In this document: positions 17,101 through 23,997 of the stretch, piece by piece
How positions within the stretch are numbered: the stretch's first letter is position 1
Layout: each line of letters opens with the position of its first letter
NCBI GenBank assembly: GCA_003166955.1
Contig: PMUI01000115.1
Coordinates: 24,266-72,679, forward strand
Source of the DNA: Acidobacterium sp.
GTDB lineage: Bacteria; Acidobacteriota; Terriglobia; Terriglobales; Acidobacteriaceae
Direction of reading: 5' to 3'
Length of the DNA stretch: 48,414 nucleotides
Position numbers and translations under genes: made by a program
The notes under the pieces: generated by a model
Told to the model about the DNA's origin: nothing
Database searches by the model: none
The model's input: the letters and a program-made list of their open reading frames with translations, nothing else

Positions 17101-17407
17101 GCGCCGGGGTCCCCATCGCGCTGCTGTCGGCGCGAATGGGGTGGAGGCCCGGCGTATTCGCCCGCGTGTACGCCCTGAACTCCACGCCATCGAAGCGCAC
17201 CAGCCCGCCCTCGGTCGCGATCCACAAAAACCCATCGCGCCCCTGCACAATCGCGTGAACCGTGTTCTGCGGCAACCCGGTGTCCGTCTGCCAAGACTGA
17301 TAGCCGTACTGCGCCAGCGGTGTATGCGCATCGAGCGCGCTCGCCGAAACCGCCGCCAGGACGAACCACAAACCGCAAATCCCAAAGGCAGCACGCAGTT
17401 GAAGCAT
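14147..17407 (-). CDS. Hybrid-type sensor histidine kinase with beta-propeller ligand domain
   Basis: 1086 residues from ATG 17407, chosen because MLQLRAAFGICGLWFVL begins a signal or first membrane segment; the frame extends further up without support. Repeated Reg_prop blades (pattern GxLWIGTxGGLxR) make two seven-bladed propellers in the periplasm. A Y_Y_Y domain (around YRYQLEGFDRGW) and one membrane helix (FRLLLLAAIAGLAYAAW) follow, then a HisKA_3 dimerisation domain with His873 in AREIHDTLAQG and an ATPase domain (NAVRHG, DDGRGF, GLTGMRERA). This layout is common for polysaccharide- or nutrient-sensing kinases. Four 45-base palindromic units are inserted in frame in loops between blades (residues about 87-116, 213-227 and 679-693). 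Confidence 0.93.
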   Translation of the reverse strand: MLQLRAAFGICGLWFVLAAVSASALDAHTPLAQYGYQSWQTDTGLPQNTVHAIVQGRDGFLWIATEGGLVRFDGVEFRAYTRANTPGLHPIRADSSAMGTPALHPIRADSSAMGTPGLPSDLVDDLMEGHDGALWISTSGGLARMRGGRVEAFGPAQGVPATQVWRTFEDRRGTVWALTAAGLFRIEGERAERVPLDAALTEDSRMVEGPEGSLHPVAPTAGAPGAPGSLWLGTADGLMRGGKGGFHPLGDAGEIVALATDAEGRGWAATRSALEMCAAGGDCHHVALPSPANVVHAVARDRRGQMWIGTDAGLFVVTNRIESVGVAGRVDFLYCDRAGVIWAGTAHGLMRIAPEGGVESLRGGEVFLSAAEDREGDLWLGTESGGLAVLRDRKFSTLTADEGLTDEYVLALAQDRAGAVWAGTRGGGLNVYRDGKFRALTTAQGLTSNVVLAVAAAPDGDVWAGTPDGLDLIRGNQVRVFTTADGLADDFVRSLYVGARGELWIGTRRGLSRYEGGRFTTWTAMDGLGSDLIGAMAEDRDGALWIGTLGGLSRFRDGRFTNFTTKDGLSSNVVTALYEDREGTLWIGTNDGGLNRRRADRIVSLAQKQLPQRVIGILEDASGYLWISSNTGIYRVSRDALNREADGGAAAEAMRFGVADGMRISECSSGGHPAAVRLSDHPTAPTTGASGAPGDGSLWFATLKGIARVDPEHMPVNRVPPQVAIERVSVDDAPQGSIEDLTVAPGHSHYEFDYAGLSFVAPQKVEYRYQLEGFDRGWVDVGTRRAAYYTNLPHGRYRFRVIARNNDGVWSGAAATAALTIEPHYYQTAWFRLLLLAAIAGLAYAAWRRRLLRVEREFQAVLGERTRIAREIHDTLAQGFVAVSVHLELVAQLMRNSVDAAREQLERAQALVRSSLDDARTSIWELRSQGAEREGEREDLAVRILKMAEETVARARTHHAGVAGTRVQMHVAGTNHPLDEDAERELTRIAREAVTNAVRHGDPENIVLRLEFEGSMFGMEIRDDGRGFAGTPPDGATGHFGLTGMRERASAIGATLTVESGAGRGTTVRVALALSDARAGETEKNT
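15328..15372 (+). repeat. In-frame 45-bp palindromic element (kinase copy 4)
   Basis: Begins CCGGGGCCCCCGACGCGCC and ends in the block GTGGGGTGG. It aligns over its full 45 bases with the unit at 16726-16770. In the kinase protein it encodes HPTAPTTGASGAPG, directly before a propeller blade reading GSLWFAT. Confidence 0.8.
16726..16770 (+). repeat. In-frame 45-bp palindromic element (kinase copy 3)
   Basis: Begins CCGGGGCCCCCGGCGCGCC and ends ACGGGGTGGAGCG. It is 45 bases long and encodes LHPVAPTAGAPGAPG, immediately before the blade motif SLWLGTADG. It is related to the tandem pair at 17059. Confidence 0.82.
17059..17148 (+). repeat. Tandem pair of in-frame 45-bp palindromic elements (kinase copies 1 and 2)
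   Basis: Two near-identical 45-base units (17059-17103 and 17104-17148), each beginning CCGGGGTCCCCATCGCGC and ending AATGGGGTGGAG. Within each, CCCCAT-CGCGC pairs with GCGCG-ATGGGG across a short loop. Together they give the 15-residue protein repeat LHPIRADSSAMGTP(A/G) twice. Near-identity of the two units implies a recent duplication. Confidence 0.9.
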
Positions 17408-17498
17408 GGCTGGAAGCACAGTGAAAATGCTACATGCCTGCCCCGCGCCCGGTTTACTTTTCGCCCGGTTCACTGTTATTGCGAAGCGCCGCTTCGCA

Positions 17499-18179
17499 TC
17501 AGCGGCCATTCCGTCCCGAACTGCGCCGTACGCGCACCTTCTCAGCGGCTGCCGGCCCGAGGGTGAAATGCCCCGCCGCCGTCTCAATGGCCACCGTCTG
17601 ATCGTAGTTGCGCCGCACCACGCGCACCGTGCCGCCCGGTTCGATCCCCGCCTGTTGCAGAAACCGCAGCAACTTCTCGTCGCGCTCATACAGGCTCGTC
17701 ACCGTGTACTCCGCCCCCTCCGCCACATCGGCCAGCGGCCGCACCCCGTGCCGCTTCCGCGTCGCGTCGCTCTCCGGCAGCACCGCGTTGCCGTGCGGAC
17801 ACGTCCCCTTCTCGCCCAGCTTCCTCATCAGCAGCGCTTCAAACGCCGGCGAAACCGCGTGCTCCAGCCGCTCCGCCTCATCGTGCACCTCGAACCACGG
17901 CATCCCGAACATCTCCGACAGCATGCGCTCGATCAAGTGATGCCGCAGCGCCGTCCGGTACGCCGCCTCGTGCCCCTTCGGCGTCAGCCGCACCACGCCA
18001 TCCGCCCGCACCTCGACGTACCCATCGCGCTTCAGCCGCCGCAGCGCCATCGACACCGCTGGCGGCGACACCTCCAGCCAGTGCGCCAGCGTCGCCGAGA
18101 TGACAGTCTGCCCCTCGCTCTCAGCTTCGAGAATCGCCTTCAAATAGTCTTCCTTCGAAACGCTGATCGCCGTCTTCAC
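17499..18179 (-). CDS. DtxR/MntR-family metal-dependent transcriptional regulator
   Basis: 226 residues. The N-terminal winged helix includes KEDYLKAILEAE and VSPPAVSMALRRLKRDGYV. The dimerisation domain starts LTPKGHEAAYRTALRHHLIERML, with metal ligands expected among MPWFEVHDEAERLEH. It also has the CPHGN segment seen in many family members. The C-terminal 80 residues form an SH3-like FeoA domain. These proteins bind DNA when loaded with Fe(II) or Mn(II) and control metal uptake, storage or export. It is divergent from trpS across 153 bases. Confidence 0.92.
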   Translation of the reverse strand: MKTAISVSKEDYLKAILEAESEGQTVISATLAHWLEVSPPAVSMALRRLKRDGYVEVRADGVVRLTPKGHEAAYRTALRHHLIERMLSEMFGMPWFEVHDEAERLEHAVSPAFEALLMRKLGEKGTCPHGNAVLPESDATRKRHGVRPLADVAEGAEYTVTSLYERDEKLLRFLQQAGIEPGGTVRVVRRNYDQTVAIETAAGHFTLGPAAAEKVRVRRSSGRNGR

Positions 18180-18332
18180 AGGTTTTCCCGGTTCCTAGCT
18201 TACAGCGAGAAAAGCCCCGCGCCTCAGCAGGATTCGCATCATCAGCGACCCGCTTTTCCGCAACGCTAGGCGGCCTCGGCATGCAGTGCCTCCCGTACAA
18301 TATCCAAAGCAATTTCCCTCACGAAGGATTCC

Positions 18333-19418
18333 GTGTCGAACCCCACTTCTTCCAGCCGTAAGCGCGTCCTCAGCGGCATGCGCCCCACCGGCAAACTTCA
18401 CCTCGGCAACTACATGGGCGCCCTCCACAACTGGGTCCGCCTGCAGGACGACTACGACTGCTTCTTCTTCATCGCCGACTGGCACGCCCTCACCACCGAC
18501 TACGCCGACCCCTCGCAGATCGCTGCCAATACCCGCGACGTCATCCTCGACTACCTCGCCGCTGGCCTCGACCCCGCCCGCTCCGTCCTCTTCATCCAGA
18601 GCGACATCAAGCAGCACGCCGAACTCCACCTGCTTCTCTCCATGATCACCTCGGTCGGCTGGCTCGAGCGCGTCCCCACCTATAAGGAGCAGCAGGAAAA
18701 CCTGAAGGACAGAGACCTCAGCACATACGGCTTCCTCGGCTATCCGCTCCTCCAGGCCGCCGACATCCTCATCTATCAGCCCGCCTTTGTGCCCGTCGGC
18801 CAGGACCAGGTCGCGCACGTCGAGCTCACCCGCGAGGTTGCGCGCCGCTTCAACCAGTTCTACAAGGCTACCGACGGCTCCGAAATCCTCCCCGAGCCCC
18901 AGGTCCTCCTCACCCCATCGCCTAAACTCCCCGGCACCGACGGCCGCAAGATGTCCAAGAGCTACGGCAACACCATCCTGCTCTCCGACCCCGAGCCCGA
19001 AATCCGTGCCAAGCTCAAGCCCATGGTCACCGACCCGGCCCGCATCCGCCGCAAAGACCCCGGCAACCCCGACAAATGCCCCGTCGGCGACCTGCACAAA
19101 ATCTTTTCCACTCCGGAAACCATCGCCAAAGTCTACGAAGGCTGCACGACCGCCGGCATCGGCTGCATCGAATGCAAAACCTGGGCCGCCGACGCCATCG
19201 TCTCCGCGCTCGCGCCGCTCCAGGAACGCCGCACAAAGTTCGAACAGAATCCCACGCTCGTGTCCGACATCCTCGCCGACGGCGCGCGCCGCGCCACCGC
19301 CCGCGCCGAGCAGACCATGCACGAAGTCCGCTCCGCCATGGGCTTGGGTTCCAGGCCAGGTTCCAATCCGAGTTCCAATCCGGGTGCCAAAGTGTCAAAG
19401 GCGGTGCCAAATGTCTGA
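18333..19418 (+). CDS. trpS: Tryptophanyl-tRNA synthetase
   Basis: 361 residues from GTG 18333, with a GAAGGA sequence upstream. Class I signatures are present: the HIGH-type motif KLHLGNYMGA (21-30) and the KMSKS loop at residues 206-210 (RKMSKSYGN). The enzyme charges tRNA-Trp with tryptophan. The last 20 residues are not typical of the family; they are encoded by imperfect 12-base repeats (19347-19394) that carry the reading frame into the start of scpA. No T-box leader is visible upstream. Confidence 0.95.
   Translation: MSNPTSSSRKRVLSGMRPTGKLHLGNYMGALHNWVRLQDDYDCFFFIADWHALTTDYADPSQIAANTRDVILDYLAAGLDPARSVLFIQSDIKQHAELHLLLSMITSVGWLERVPTYKEQQENLKDRDLSTYGFLGYPLLQAADILIYQPAFVPVGQDQVAHVELTREVARRFNQFYKATDGSEILPEPQVLLTPSPKLPGTDGRKMSKSYGNTILLSDPEPEIRAKLKPMVTDPARIRRKDPGNPDKCPVGDLHKIFSTPETIAKVYEGCTTAGIGCIECKTWAADAIVSALAPLQERRTKFEQNPTLVSDILADGARRATARAEQTMHEVRSAMGLGSRPGSNPSSNPGAKVSKAVPNV
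19347..19394 (+). repeat. Four 12-base repeats forming the trpS tail
   Basis: Four successive 12-base units of the type GGTTCCAATCCG (GGTTCCAGGCCA, GGTTCCAATCCG, AGTTCCAATCCG, GGTGCCAAAGTG). They code the Gly/Ser/Asn/Pro-rich tail of TrpS. A fifth weak match, GGTGCCAAATG, runs into the scpA start. Confidence 0.7.
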
Positions 19419-20343
19419 CGAGCAGCCAAAGACCGCCGCCCCCACCGAGCCATCGCAAAACCAGCCCGCGCCCGTGTCAGATACCGCGTCCGACACAAAA
19501 TCAGACACGCCGCCCACAACGCCCCACCACTACGAAAAAACCCCTGCCGACCTCCGCAAAGAAGAGGAATCCGCCTTCCCCTTCTCCGTCATTGTCGGAC
19601 AAGTCTACGAAGGTCCCTACGACCTCCTCCTCGACCTGGTCCGCAGGCAAAACATCGACATCTACGACATCCCCATCGCCAAAATCACCGCGCAGTTCCT
19701 CGCCTGGGTCGAGCACCTCAAAGTCTCCGACGTCGACACCGCCGGCGAGTTCATCTATATGTCGGCCCTGCTCATCCACATCAAGAGCAAAATGCTCCTC
19801 CCGCGCTCGCCCGCCGAATCCCCCGAGGAAGCCGAGGATCCCCGCCGCGAACTGGTCGAGCGCCTCCTCGAACACGAGCGCTTCCGCAACGCCGCTCAGA
19901 TGCTCCAGCAAAAACGCCAGCTCGAAGAGGCCACCTGGACCAATCCCGGCATGCGCGAATTCCGCGAAACCGCCGATGCCGACCAGGATATCGCCGCCGA
20001 CACCCTCGACCTCGTCCGCGTCTTCCGCGAAGTCCTCGAGCGCGCCAGGAATCGCCCCATCCTCGACGTCGAAGAAGACACCGTCACCGTCCGCCAGATG
20101 ATCGACTTCATCCGCCGCCGCCTCATGATGGAAGACCGCCCCGTCGGCCTCTCCAAGCTTCTCTCCCATACCCGCTCGGTCAACGCCGTCGTCTCCATGT
20201 TCCTCGCCCTCCTCGAACTCGTCCGCCTCCAGGCCATCCTGCTCCGCCAGGACCGCGGCTTTAGCGAAATCTTTATCAAGAAAAGCGAACAGTTCGAGCA
20301 GGCCATCAACGAGCGCCTCTCCGCAAAAGATGACTGGAGTTAG
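19411..20343 (+). CDS. scpA: Segregation and condensation protein A
   Basis: 310 residues from ATG 19411, overlapping the trpS end by eight bases. After an acidic/Pro-rich N-terminal stretch of about 55 residues, the kleisin core starts at VGQVYEGPYDLLLDLVRRQNIDIYDIPIAKI. It continues through FIYMSALLIHIKSKMLLPR and ends with the C-terminal winged helix (FLALLELVRLQ, then FSEIFIKK). ScpA bridges the SMC heads in the condensin complex with ScpB. The long disordered N-terminus is unusual compared with short ScpA proteins. Its partner scpB lies 2.3 kb downstream, separated by a permease gene. Confidence 0.94.
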   Translation: MSDEQPKTAAPTEPSQNQPAPVSDTASDTKSDTPPTTPHHYEKTPADLRKEEESAFPFSVIVGQVYEGPYDLLLDLVRRQNIDIYDIPIAKITAQFLAWVEHLKVSDVDTAGEFIYMSALLIHIKSKMLLPRSPAESPEEAEDPRRELVERLLEHERFRNAAQMLQQKRQLEEATWTNPGMREFRETADADQDIAADTLDLVRVFREVLERARNRPILDVEEDTVTVRQMIDFIRRRLMMEDRPVGLSKLLSHTRSVNAVVSMFLALLELVRLQAILLRQDRGFSEIFIKKSEQFEQAINERLSAKDDWS

Positions 20344-20637
20344 GCGCTGGCCGAACTCAGTCGTCTCTTATCCAGGCCTGCCCTGAGCACGGGAGCGAAC
20401 GTGACCACGTCGGATGGGACTGAAGTGACAGGCTCGGATTTTCGCAGTCCATCCCCACGCGGAATCTCCCAAAGTTACTCCCTCGTCACCCCTTGGTCCG
20501 ATTACCTGCGTAACTCCCAGCGCACCCGTAACCCTCATCCCCTCCGCCTCATACAGATTTACAGTCTGTTAACCCGGCGTTCATGCGCACCCGTAATGCC
20601 CCTCGGTAATTTGGCTCCACCCGCCCCCCACCCTACA
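20344..20637. other. Intergenic region upstream of the phosphate permease
   Basis: This 294-base gap carries no gene I can support, although the permease frame is open through part of it. It contains a short perfect palindrome ACAG-T-CTGT at 20561-20569 close to the likely promoter zone. No clear -35/-10 pair stands out. Confidence 0.4.
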
Positions 20638-22308
20638 ATGGAGCCGCCAATCAGCATGCCCGCAGGAGCCAGGATTCCTCTCACAGAAGTCGTAGATATT
20701 CCCGCAATTCCCGAACATCCCAGCGCCCTCCTTCACGAGAAGATGAGCAAGTCTCCCGGCGCTATCGGGATGATCGTTTTCGGCATCGCCCTGCTCGGCG
20801 GCCTCACCTACGCAGGCTCCCAACTCGCCCGCGATCTTTCCACCACCCACCTCGCCTCCGCCGGACCGTATATTCTGCTGGGTGTCGCGCTGCTCATCGC
20901 GCTCGGCTTCGAGTTCGTCAACGGCTTCCACGACACCGCCAACGCCGTCGCCACCGTCATCTATACGCACTCGCTCGAGCCCCACGTCGCCGTCGTCTGG
21001 TCCGGCATGTGGAACCTCATTGGCGTGCTCACCTCCTCGGGCGCAGTCGCCTTCACCATCCTGTCGCTGCTCCCTGTGGAGCTCATCCTCCAGGTCGGCA
21101 AGGGCGCGGGCTTCGCCATGGTCTTCTCCCTCCTCATCGCCGCCATCATCTGGAACCTCAGCACCTGGTGGTTCGGCCTGCCCGCCTCCAGTTCGCACAC
21201 CCTCATCGGATCCATCATCGGCGTCGGAATCGCCAACCAGCTCATGAATCCCCATACCGGCACCAGCGGCGTCGACTGGGAGCAGGCTGGCGGTGTCTTC
21301 CGAGTTCTCCTGGTCTCTCCGCTGGTCGGCTTCGGCTTAGCGGCAATTCTCCTGCTCATCCTGAAGCTCTTCATCAAAAATAAGGCCCTGTACGAGTCCC
21401 CGAAGGGCACTCAGCCCCCGCCCCTTTGGATTCGCGCCCTCCTCATCCTCACCTGCACCAGCGTCAGCTTCGGCCACGGCTCCAACGACGGCCAGAAGGG
21501 CATGGGCCTCATCATGCTCATCCTCATCGGCACCGTCCCCACCGCCTACGCCCTCAACCACGCCGTCGGATACAGCCAGGTCAATACCTTCGCCACCGTC
21601 TCCCAGCAGGCCGAGCAGGTCTTCAACCACTACGTCTCGCCCAACGCCGTCATCTCCGACGCCCGCACCGAACTCACCGACTTCATCCGCACCAAGGAAT
21701 TCAACCAGAACACCATGCTCGCCGCCCGCCAGATGACCGAGGAAGTCGAGAACGAAGTCGTCCTCTACAAATCCCTCAACAGCGTCCCCGCCAACCAGCA
21801 GCAGAACGTCCGCAACGACATGTACGTCGTCAGCGAGGCGCTCCGTCTCATCGCCAGGTACCCCGGTAGAAACGGCGCCCCCACCTTCACCGCTGCCGAG
21901 AACAAATCCCTTGGCGCCTATAAGAAGCAGCTCGACAACGCCACCAAGTTCATCCCCACCTGGGTCAAGGTCGCTGTCGCCATCGCTCTCGGCCTCGGCA
22001 CCATGGTCGGATGGAAGCGCATCGTCGTCACCGTCGGCGAAAAAATCGGCAAGGAGCACCTCACCTACGCTCAGGGCGCGGCTGCTGAAATCGTCGCCGC
22101 CGTCACCATCATCGCCGCCGACCAGTACCATATGCCCGTCTCCACTACCCACGTCCTGTCTTCGGGCGTGGCAGGCACCATGATGGCTAACGGCAGCGGA
22201 CTCCAGCTCTCCACCATCCGCAACATCGCCCTGGCGTGGATCTTCACCCTGCCCGCCGCGGCCCTGCTCGCCGCCGGCATCTTCTTCGTGATGCGGCGAT
22301 TCATGTAA
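20638..22308 (+). CDS. PiT family inorganic phosphate permease
   Basis: About 556 residues from ATG 20638; ATG 20656 and 20743 are alternatives, and none has a strong ribosome-binding site. Two inverted PiT repeats are clear: FEFVNGFHDTANAVATVIYT with WWFGLPASSSHTLIGSIIG in the first, and VSFGHGSNDGQKGMGL with MPVSTTHVLSSGVAG in the second. Ten or more hydrophobic helices are visible. Between the halves is a soluble segment of about 150 residues (VNTFATVSQQAEQVFNHY onward), longer than in E. coli PitA. It would import phosphate, possibly as a metal-phosphate complex, with protons or sodium. It sits between scpA and scpB and is followed by a terminator. Confidence 0.92.
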   Translation: MEPPISMPAGARIPLTEVVDIPAIPEHPSALLHEKMSKSPGAIGMIVFGIALLGGLTYAGSQLARDLSTTHLASAGPYILLGVALLIALGFEFVNGFHDTANAVATVIYTHSLEPHVAVVWSGMWNLIGVLTSSGAVAFTILSLLPVELILQVGKGAGFAMVFSLLIAAIIWNLSTWWFGLPASSSHTLIGSIIGVGIANQLMNPHTGTSGVDWEQAGGVFRVLLVSPLVGFGLAAILLLILKLFIKNKALYESPKGTQPPPLWIRALLILTCTSVSFGHGSNDGQKGMGLIMLILIGTVPTAYALNHAVGYSQVNTFATVSQQAEQVFNHYVSPNAVISDARTELTDFIRTKEFNQNTMLAARQMTEEVENEVVLYKSLNSVPANQQQNVRNDMYVVSEALRLIARYPGRNGAPTFTAAENKSLGAYKKQLDNATKFIPTWVKVAVAIALGLGTMVGWKRIVVTVGEKIGKEHLTYAQGAAAEIVAAVTIIAADQYHMPVSTTHVLSSGVAGTMMANGSGLQLSTIRNIALAWIFTLPAAALLAAGIFFVMRRFM

Positions 22309-22330
22309 TCCCTCCGCTCCTGTTGAAAAC

Positions 22331-22359
22331 GAGCCCCGCCCCCTGCGGGGCTCATTTTC
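22331..22359 (+). terminator. Rho-independent terminator after the phosphate permease
   Basis: A nine-base perfect stem GAGCCCCGC/GCGGGGCTC with a CCCCT loop is followed directly by ATTTTCT. It lies 23 bases after the permease stop codon and would end that transcript before scpB. A second GCGGGGCTTTTG stretch just downstream may add to it. Confidence 0.8.
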
Positions 22360-22504
22360 TGCGGGGCTTTTGTTTTGCACGCTCCCCACCCGTCTGATCC
22401 ACCACGCTTTTCTGTACTATCGAAGGAGCGCCTTTCGGCTCGGTTCCTGCGGAAACGCGGGCGTCTCTGCGTCAGGGTGTCGGCGCTGGTGTCGTATTTG
22501 GTTT

Positions 22505-22580
22505 TGTTTTGAAGGGGCATGGCTTCAGCCGTGCCGTTACCCGCCCCTCAAAAAACAGGGGCTTTAGCCCCCGAGGGAAG
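22505..22580 (+). repeat. Paired-hairpin intergenic repeat, complete copy
   Basis: Reads GTTTTGAAGGGGCATGGC-TTCA-GCCGTGCC (first hairpin), then about 25 bases, then GGGGCTTTAGCCCC (second hairpin) and GAGGGAAG. The same pair, more or less degraded, recurs at 23684-23990 and 25513-25866. The trailing GAGGGA is purine-rich and lies near the next start codon each time a gene follows. Confidence 0.8.
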
Positions 22581-22612
22581 TTTTCCCCGATACAATCCCC
22601 GAAACCCTACCG

Positions 22613-23647
22613 ATGAGTCTTAAAGCCCGCATTGAAGCCGTTATCTACGCTGCCGAAGAGCCTGTAACCCTGGCCCAGCTCGCGTCCCTCTTCCGCGACG
22701 AAGCCCTCGTCAGTCGTGCCGCCCGCACTGCGCCTTCCGCCGATCCCGAAGCGCCCACCGAAGCCGGCTTCGATGTGGAATCCGGCCTCGCCTCAGAGGC
22801 CGACGAAGAACCGCTGCCCACGACACCCGCGGCCACAGAATCGCTCGACGCCGACATCCCACCCGCTCCCTCGGTTCATGAAGGAACGACGCCCGTCGCT
22901 GAAGGCGCAGTTCCCGGGCCGGAAACGCCGTTCGCTGAAGGCGCGGGTCCCGGGCGCGAAGCGCAGTCCGCCGACCGCGAAGGTCCCGACGCCGAAAAGG
23001 TAGCCGCGCACCAGCGTGACCGCGAAGTCCGCGAAGAAATCCGCAGCCTCATCGACGACCTCATCGCCGACTACAACGCCGCCGACAGCGGCCTCGAGAT
23101 TCGCGAAGTCGCCGGTGGCTTCCGCATCGGCACCCGTCCCGAGTGTCACGACGCCGTTCGCGCCTTCATCAAGACCCTCAAGCCGCCTCTCAAGCTCTCC
23201 CTCCAGGCTCTCGAAACCCTCGCCGTCATCGCCTACAAGCAGCCCGTCACCGCCCCCGAAATCGGCGAAATCCGCGGTGTCGACTCCTCCGGCGTCCTCG
23301 GCTCCCTGGTCGCGCGCAAGCTCATCACCACCGCCGGACGCAAGCAGGTCGTCGGCCGCCCCATCCTCTACAAAACCACTAAAGAATTCCTCCTCCGCTT
23401 CGGCCTCAAAGACGTCAACGAGCTCCCCTCCATCGAAGAATTCGAAAGGATGGCCACGGAATTGGCGGACACGGACCTCGCTGAGTCTGAGGAAGGCGCC
23501 GTCGCGTCAAGCGAAGAAGATCTCCCCTTCGCCCAAAACGAAATCGCCGAAATCGAAGAGAATGAAGAACTCTCAAACAGCACCGACGCAGGCGAAGCAG
23601 AATCGGCGCCGATCTCGGAACACGACATCGCCGAGCAACCGAAGTGA
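22613..23647 (+). CDS. scpB: Segregation and condensation protein B with a large disordered insertion
   Basis: 344 residues, much longer than the usual 180-220. The first winged helix begins MSLKARIEAVIYAAEEPVTLAQLASLF. It is then interrupted at about residue 36 by roughly 95 residues rich in Ala, Glu, Pro and Gly before resuming at REEIRSLIDDLIADYN. The second winged helix is standard (LSLQALETLAVIAYKQPVTAPEIGEIRGVDS, then GRPILYKTTKEFLLRFGL). The C-terminus is acidic. The insertion includes two 36-base repeats (22898-22969) encoding AEGAVPGPETPF and AEGAGPGREAQS. ScpB dimers join ScpA in the SMC condensin that compacts and segregates the chromosome. Confidence 0.93.
   Translation: MSLKARIEAVIYAAEEPVTLAQLASLFRDEALVSRAARTAPSADPEAPTEAGFDVESGLASEADEEPLPTTPAATESLDADIPPAPSVHEGTTPVAEGAVPGPETPFAEGAGPGREAQSADREGPDAEKVAAHQRDREVREEIRSLIDDLIADYNAADSGLEIREVAGGFRIGTRPECHDAVRAFIKTLKPPLKLSLQALETLAVIAYKQPVTAPEIGEIRGVDSSGVLGSLVARKLITTAGRKQVVGRPILYKTTKEFLLRFGLKDVNELPSIEEFERMATELADTDLAESEEGAVASSEEDLPFAQNEIAEIEENEELSNSTDAGEAESAPISEHDIAEQPK
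22898..22969 (+). repeat. Two 36-base coding repeats in the scpB insertion
   Basis: Units 22898-22933 and 22934-22969 both start GCTGAAGGCGC, followed by (A/G)(G/T)TCCCGGG. They encode 12-residue repeats AEGAVPGPETPF and AEGAGPGREAQS inside the disordered segment that splits the first winged helix. Confidence 0.75.
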
Positions 23648-23683
23648 TTTGTTTGTGTCAGGACACCAGTCTCTTGGCCTGTG

Positions 23684-23990
23684 AAATTTTGCTTTGTATC
23701 AGGGCACGACTTCACAGCTTGCGAAAAAACTCGCCAGCTTTGAAGGGGCACAGCTCAAAGCTTGGAGAAAAAAAACATACACGCACCAACGCAGAGACGG
23801 CCAGGTTCACCCCACAGCAAGAAGCGGAATCCCCCGTCGCCCGAACATCAAGGCGAATCGATTCCGGGTTCATCCCAAAGTACTGTCCTCTCCCATTTTG
23901 GGAAAAAACTCAGTTTCGTGTCGGGGCCCCGACTTTCAGTCGTGCCGTACCTCCGCCTAATAGAATGGGACTTTAGCCCCCGAGGGACCA
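23684..23990 (+). mobile_element. Composite repeat 1: paired-hairpin halves enclosing the dispersed element
   Basis: The left part carries two copies of a GGGCACGACTTCACAGCTTGC-type phrase. The centre is dispersed element copy 2 (23797-23908). The right part carries CGACTTTCAGTCGTGCCGTA, then GGGACTTTAGCCCCCGAGGG, the closing hairpins. A closely similar arrangement occurs at 25513-25866. The order suggests that the dispersed element sits in or travels with the hairpin repeat. No transposase gene is present, so any movement would depend on a factor elsewhere. Confidence 0.6.
23797..23908 (+). repeat. Dispersed 110-120 bp element, copy 2
   Basis: The left block ACGGCCAGGTTCACCCCACA is identical to copies 1 and 4. 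GCAAGAAGCGG and a divergent middle follow, then CCAAAGTACTGTCC and CCATTTTGGGAAAA at the right. It has the same orientation as the other three copies. Confidence 0.87.
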
Positions 23991-23997
23991 ATTCCTG

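Larger units (their letters stand above)
22309..22612. other. Intergenic region between permease and scpB: terminator and paired-hairpin repeat
   Basis: Besides the terminator, this 304-base gap holds a complete copy of the paired-hairpin repeat at 22505-22580. About 120 bases between them show nothing I can name. The scpB start follows 33 bases after the repeat. Confidence 0.6.
23648..23997. other. Intergenic region filled by a composite repeat
   Basis: Practically the whole 350-base gap between scpB and rluB is repeat sequence: degraded paired-hairpin halves outside and dispersed element copy 2 inside. Several short open frames cross it on both strands but depend on the repeats and are not called. 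Confidence 0.7.

Noticed and set aside
17630-17660. GGTTCGATCCC, resembling a tRNA T-loop
   Set aside because: It is coding sequence of the DtxR/MntR-type gene, and no cloverleaf arms can be formed around it.
18195-19322. 375-codon minus-strand frame opposite trpS
   Set aside because: It is a shadow of trpS caused by high G+C in third codon positions. It shows Gly/Ala/Val/Asp-rich low-complexity sequence and no domain.
20566-20584. Possible Pho box (CTGTTAA and CGTTCAT) upstream of the phosphate permease
   Set aside because: The two heptamers are 12 bases apart, not the required 11, and each differs from the consensus. The context is attractive but the match is too poor.
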